Source of the DNA: Ornithodoros turicata
Taxonomy: Eukaryota; Arthropoda; Arachnida; Ixodida; Argasidae
Length of the DNA stretch: 64,000 nt
Assembly: GCF_037126465.1 (NCBI RefSeq)
Contig: NC_088201.1
Span: 26,954,550-27,018,549 of the forward strand
Reading direction: 5' to 3'
The translations under genes were made by a program, and so were the position numbers. Below the pieces are notes generated by a model. The model did no database searches. It was given only the letters and a program-made list of their open reading frames with translations, and was not told where the DNA came from. This document shows positions 62,201-64,000 of the stretch, in pieces; the stretch's first letter is position 1, and every line of letters begins with the position of its first letter.

Positions 62201-63181
62201 GCTATGCCCAGGGCAACATTATAATCTCCATGTGTCTGTAGCTCCTTTACCCATGTCTTTACTGCGTTGAAGCTCTCCTAAAGAAGTAACAAGACATCTT
62301 ATTTGTCCAAGCTGCACCTGGGAAGTATAATTGGGATAAAAAAAAAAAAGACTACCACAATATCCACCAGAAATGTGCAACAATACAGCAATCAGGGCTA
62401 TGAAATTTTGCAAATACCCAATGAATTTTTTGTTGAAAATGGCTCTTCCTATCCAGAAAATTGCACACCAGAAAGTTTTCCTGATCAAAATGTTGCACTT
62501 TTTAACCACGCGCGGCTGAAATTGGCTTTGGACCTCTCATCCATGTTGTTCCTCTCACTTCTTGACTACTACTTGACGCGTGGTCCTTACACTGGGTCTG
62601 CACAGGGCTCACAGGAAAGAGCGTCATACTGATAGAGAATGAGTATGAAGCGTTTACGCTTCTCTTTGTCGCTGGTGTTGCTGACACAGGCACGGTGACA
62701 TCATAGGTGACATAACCAGACAGTGGCAAGTTTCTCCACATGACTCTCCTACCACTGCCTGCCGTGGCACGGTGTCGGATGTATTTTTTTGCTATTGCGT
62801 TTAGATTCTCTAGTGGGACAGCCGTTCACTTGCCAAAGGTAAAACTTTGCTTATGGGCTCAGAAACATTTATTCTGTCAAATAAAAGCAAGAAGAAGTGA
62901 TTCCATGGTCCCTTTAAAATAATAAATGATACAAACAGTAAAAGAAACCCCCGAGACAAAGGACACAGAAAAAAGGGGACAAACAAAACGAAGAACACGA
63001 ATAGGAGAGGAACAGCTTCCTTGTCATTGTTCTTTCCCCATTCATGTTGCAAGCCTTCATTTTATCAAGTTTTGTGACATGCAAGGAGATGAAGCAAAAA
63101 TGTACTTACCATAGATGTAATGTCATACACAATAATTGCTGCAGCTGCACCACGATAGTACATGGGAGCAAGAGCGCGGTA
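53212..63181 (-). CDS. Rab small GTPase, Rab5/Rab22/Rab31-like, C-terminal 126 residues (5' exons outside the window)
   Basis: Rab GTPases direct vesicle traffic; this group acts on early endosomes. Four minus-strand exons: 63,110-63,181 (YRALAPMYYRGAAAAIIVYD...), 62,154-62,277 (ESFNAVKTWVKELQTHG ... GNKCDL), 57,416-57,508 (YAEQIHAAFVETSAM ... NIQELFTGI) and 53,212-53,303 (ASRVNRQAG ... KAKCC, stop TAA). Borders are GT...AG and phases join (0, 1, 1), giving 381 nt. The YYRG Rab motif, guanine-binding GNKCD (G4) and ETSAM (G5) are visible; the usual SAK is SAM here. The C-terminal Cys-Cys is a double geranylgeranylation site. The first exon starts right after the expected DTAGQER, so P-loop, switch I and G3 exons lie beyond 63,181 and I see none up to 64,000. 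GNKCDL and EVP favour Rab22/31; the AMKSTN stretch recalls Rab5. The subfamily is inference; membership of the Rab family is secure. Confidence 0.9.
54197..54731. mobile_element. hAT-like element filled with AGTTACTT repeats
   Basis: The ends CATGGCTGTATAAGCTACTC and GAGTTACTTTAGAGCTCTG are imperfect inverted repeats, flanked by GTGGTGAC (54,189-54,196) and GTGGTAAC (54,732-54,739), an 8-bp duplication with one mismatch. The left half has repeated CAGTTACTT, the right half its inverse AAGTAACTG. The central 150 bp is non-repetitive. It lies in the last intron of the Rab gene and has the same plan as the elements at 37,373, 41,150 and 59,758. Confidence 0.65.
55016..56318 (+). mobile_element. 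Mariner transposon, 1,303 bp, nearly intact
   Basis: Terminal inverted repeats GGGGTATTCAAGCCAAACC (left) and, inverted, GGGGTGTTCAAGTCAAACC (right) extend about 28 bp with few mismatches. TA dinucleotides flank both ends (55,014-55,015 and 56,319-56,320). Length and layout are those of a full mariner. It sits in the last intron of the Rab gene, in antisense orientation to it. Confidence 0.92.
55172..56243 (+). pseudogene. Mariner transposase with one frameshift
   Basis: A DDE/D transposase that would cut and paste the surrounding element. The first frame (55,172-55,630, 152 codons) begins MADNEVSAHIEQQTVIKF. It carries the paired helix-turn-helix DNA-binding part, with WCKQFRDGRTSVQDDP (residues 50-65), DRRITCLELA and ARWVPRQL. 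The second half, in the next frame, holds CDETWVHH (first Asp), LLQDNARPHTA (second) and PYSPDHAPSDFHLF (third). There are 34 residues between the last two Asp, the mariner D34D signature. It ends ALVKRWDKCISAAGDYVEK at 56,243. The frame changes once, near the TTTT at 55,617-55,620. About 350 residues in total is normal for mariner. The reading frames are otherwise open, so the element decayed recently. Confidence 0.92.
57773..57986. mobile_element. Small foldback element flanked by about 30-bp direct repeats
   Basis: Left arm (about 57,796-57,862: GGTAAAACACACAATGCAC ... GGTCAGCATT ... CTGAGGTT) and right arm (about 57,924-57,984) are inverted repeats of about 60 bp. Approximate direct repeats TCAATATAATGCAGGAG...AACGT (57,743-57,772) and TCAAATATAATGCGAAGG...AACGT (57,987-58,018) lie outside. 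A (CA)n tract sits in the left arm. It shares the GGACAGCATT ... AGCAACC block with the foldback at 52,355. It lies in an intron of the Rab gene. Confidence 0.6.
58695..58854 (-). repeat. Interspersed repeat, copy B (Rab gene intron)
   Basis: On the minus strand this matches 35,545-35,695 in the same order (GCAAGGAGAAA, TATGACCAAACTCAGAACGC, CGCGACGAACAGAATCC). A further fragment with GTCGTGGAAAAACG lies near 59,092. It is a dispersed repeat of unknown class. Confidence 0.6.
59345..59600 (+). repeat. Dispersed repeat, copy 1 (Rab gene intron)
   Basis: Aligns colinearly with 61,375-61,630 (shared blocks GTGACTGAC, TTTGCTCTATCAA, TTCTGTTRACTGKTCACAATTA, GTTTGTTTGTGAYACCT, GAGAGCYCCAARGTRCA) at roughly 75% identity by eye. 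Both copies have the same orientation, about 2.03 kb apart. The class is unknown. Confidence 0.65.
59758..60781. mobile_element. hAT-like element with GAATATTCGA-filled ends, perfect 8-bp TSD
   Basis: TIRs TAGGGGTGTGTGAATCCGAAT (left) and ATTCGCACACACCTA (right) are flanked by identical CTAACAAG at 59,750-59,757 and 60,782-60,789. About 130 bp at each end are degenerate GAATATTTGAA / TCGAATATTCG motifs. The centre, about 700 bp, has no coding capacity. It lies in an intron of the Rab gene. Removing the element and one CTAACAAG copy restores a continuous flanking sequence (CCAAAATCACTAACAAG then GCGAGCTCC). Confidence 0.88.
61375..61630 (+). repeat. Dispersed repeat, copy 2 (Rab gene intron)
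   Basis: Partner of 59,345-59,600, same orientation. A T-run insertion (near 61,490) and small indels separate the two. Confidence 0.65.
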
Positions 63182-64000
63182 CTGGAATGCAACCATTCAC
63201 AGTAAGAGGGACAAATGCATAGACATATTGGCAGCAACAGAAGGGGTCATTCATAAAACACTATGCAACAGAAACCAGCAGGAAAAATGCTTTCAAGTAC
63301 TTTTCCTTCTGGTTGTCGATTGACGCTGCAACCACTGCAAACATGCACAGTGTGATGGAAGGAAAAAGTAGAAACGTGTGTCGGACATCTTAGTTACAAT
63401 TAAAGAACACACAAGAATTTAGACTAAATGGGCAACTTTTTAAAATTTACATGTTTAACAACACTAAGCACAATGCTATCACTAAATTCCACTGATTTCC
63501 AAAAGTTCCTGCAGATTTGCAGTGAGGTTTCTAATAAACACCACCTTATACTACTAAGCAGGGTTTGTTACAAAAATAATAGTGTTTCGGTTTCTGGTAC
63601 ATGAACTTTTTGTCTCCATTTCTTTTTTCCAAGCCACTTTCGGTATCAGTTTCCAATTCTGAAGCAATATTTCCTTTTTGTTATCGATTCTGAGCTATTT
63701 TCGATACTGGTTGTGACGTGTGCTCAACAGCTGCAGATCCGTGCAGATTTTATTGGATCGCTTAGTAGTCCACGTAAGTGGCATCCAAGACTTAAGAAGC
63801 TCTGCAACTAGAAAAAATGTCAGTGTTTATGTTCGCACATGTTGTTTCCAAAACTACGCAAAACTACACAAAAAAACGCTAAAATAAATAAAAGAGCCAA
63901 GCAGGAGTATGCCATTTTCGCTGCCACAGCATATTCTGGATACATCTCACGTGGATTTTTGGGAGCCGTAGTCGTGTAGTTTTAATTTTATTATTTATTT
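63182..64000. other. Intron of the Rab gene running off the window
   Basis: Upstream (on the minus strand) of the exon at 63,110-63,181. I searched for the P-loop GxxGxGKS and DTAGQE motifs in all minus frames and saw none. No other feature was recognised. Confidence 0.5.

Overview
The window is eukaryotic nuclear DNA. Two spliced genes can be assembled exon by exon with canonical GT/AG borders, and almost everything else is satellite, DNA transposon relics and introns. An arthropod, most likely a tick or related chelicerate, is my inference. It rests on the resemblance of the aspartic protease to the tick cathepsin D / haemoglobinase group, on mariner and hAT-like debris, and on retroposon-like tails ending in AATAAAG(TTG)n. 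I cannot name the species.

Layout. (1) Positions 1 to about 31,870 are one uninterrupted head-to-tail satellite array with a 116/117-bp monomer carrying an EcoRI site. It continues off the left edge. It contains half-length monomers, a block of roughly 1-kb higher-order repeats, and a very recent 1,917-bp tandem duplication. Dozens of open frames run through it on both strands, but I judge it non-coding. (2) At about 31,870-32,675 the array edge cuts into a decayed mariner transposase on the minus strand, followed by a TA-flanked MITE (32,675-33,169). (3) Positions 33,778-44,573 hold a complete eight-exon minus-strand gene for a 390-residue secreted/lysosomal cathepsin D-like aspartic protease. 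Its introns carry several transposon relics. (4) From 44,680 to 53,200 the sequence is intergenic, dominated by a 284-bp tandem array at 47,251-51,076 that is bounded by 24-bp inverted repeats. (5) From 53,212 to beyond 63,181 lie the last four exons of a minus-strand Rab GTPase gene (Rab5/22/31-like, ending in Cys-Cys). Its introns contain a nearly intact mariner with one frameshift (55,016-56,318), two hAT-like elements and a foldback element.

The least expected signal is a set of non-autonomous elements (37,373-38,157; 41,150-42,152; 54,197-54,731; 59,758-60,781). They have hAT-style short terminal inverted repeats, mostly 8-bp target duplications, and ends filled with degenerate copies of a short motif, a different motif in each. 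The second is the 284-bp array, which looks like a MITE whose interior was amplified into a minisatellite. The two genes show no evident functional link. Both proteins act in the endosomal/lysosomal pathway, but that is probably coincidence.
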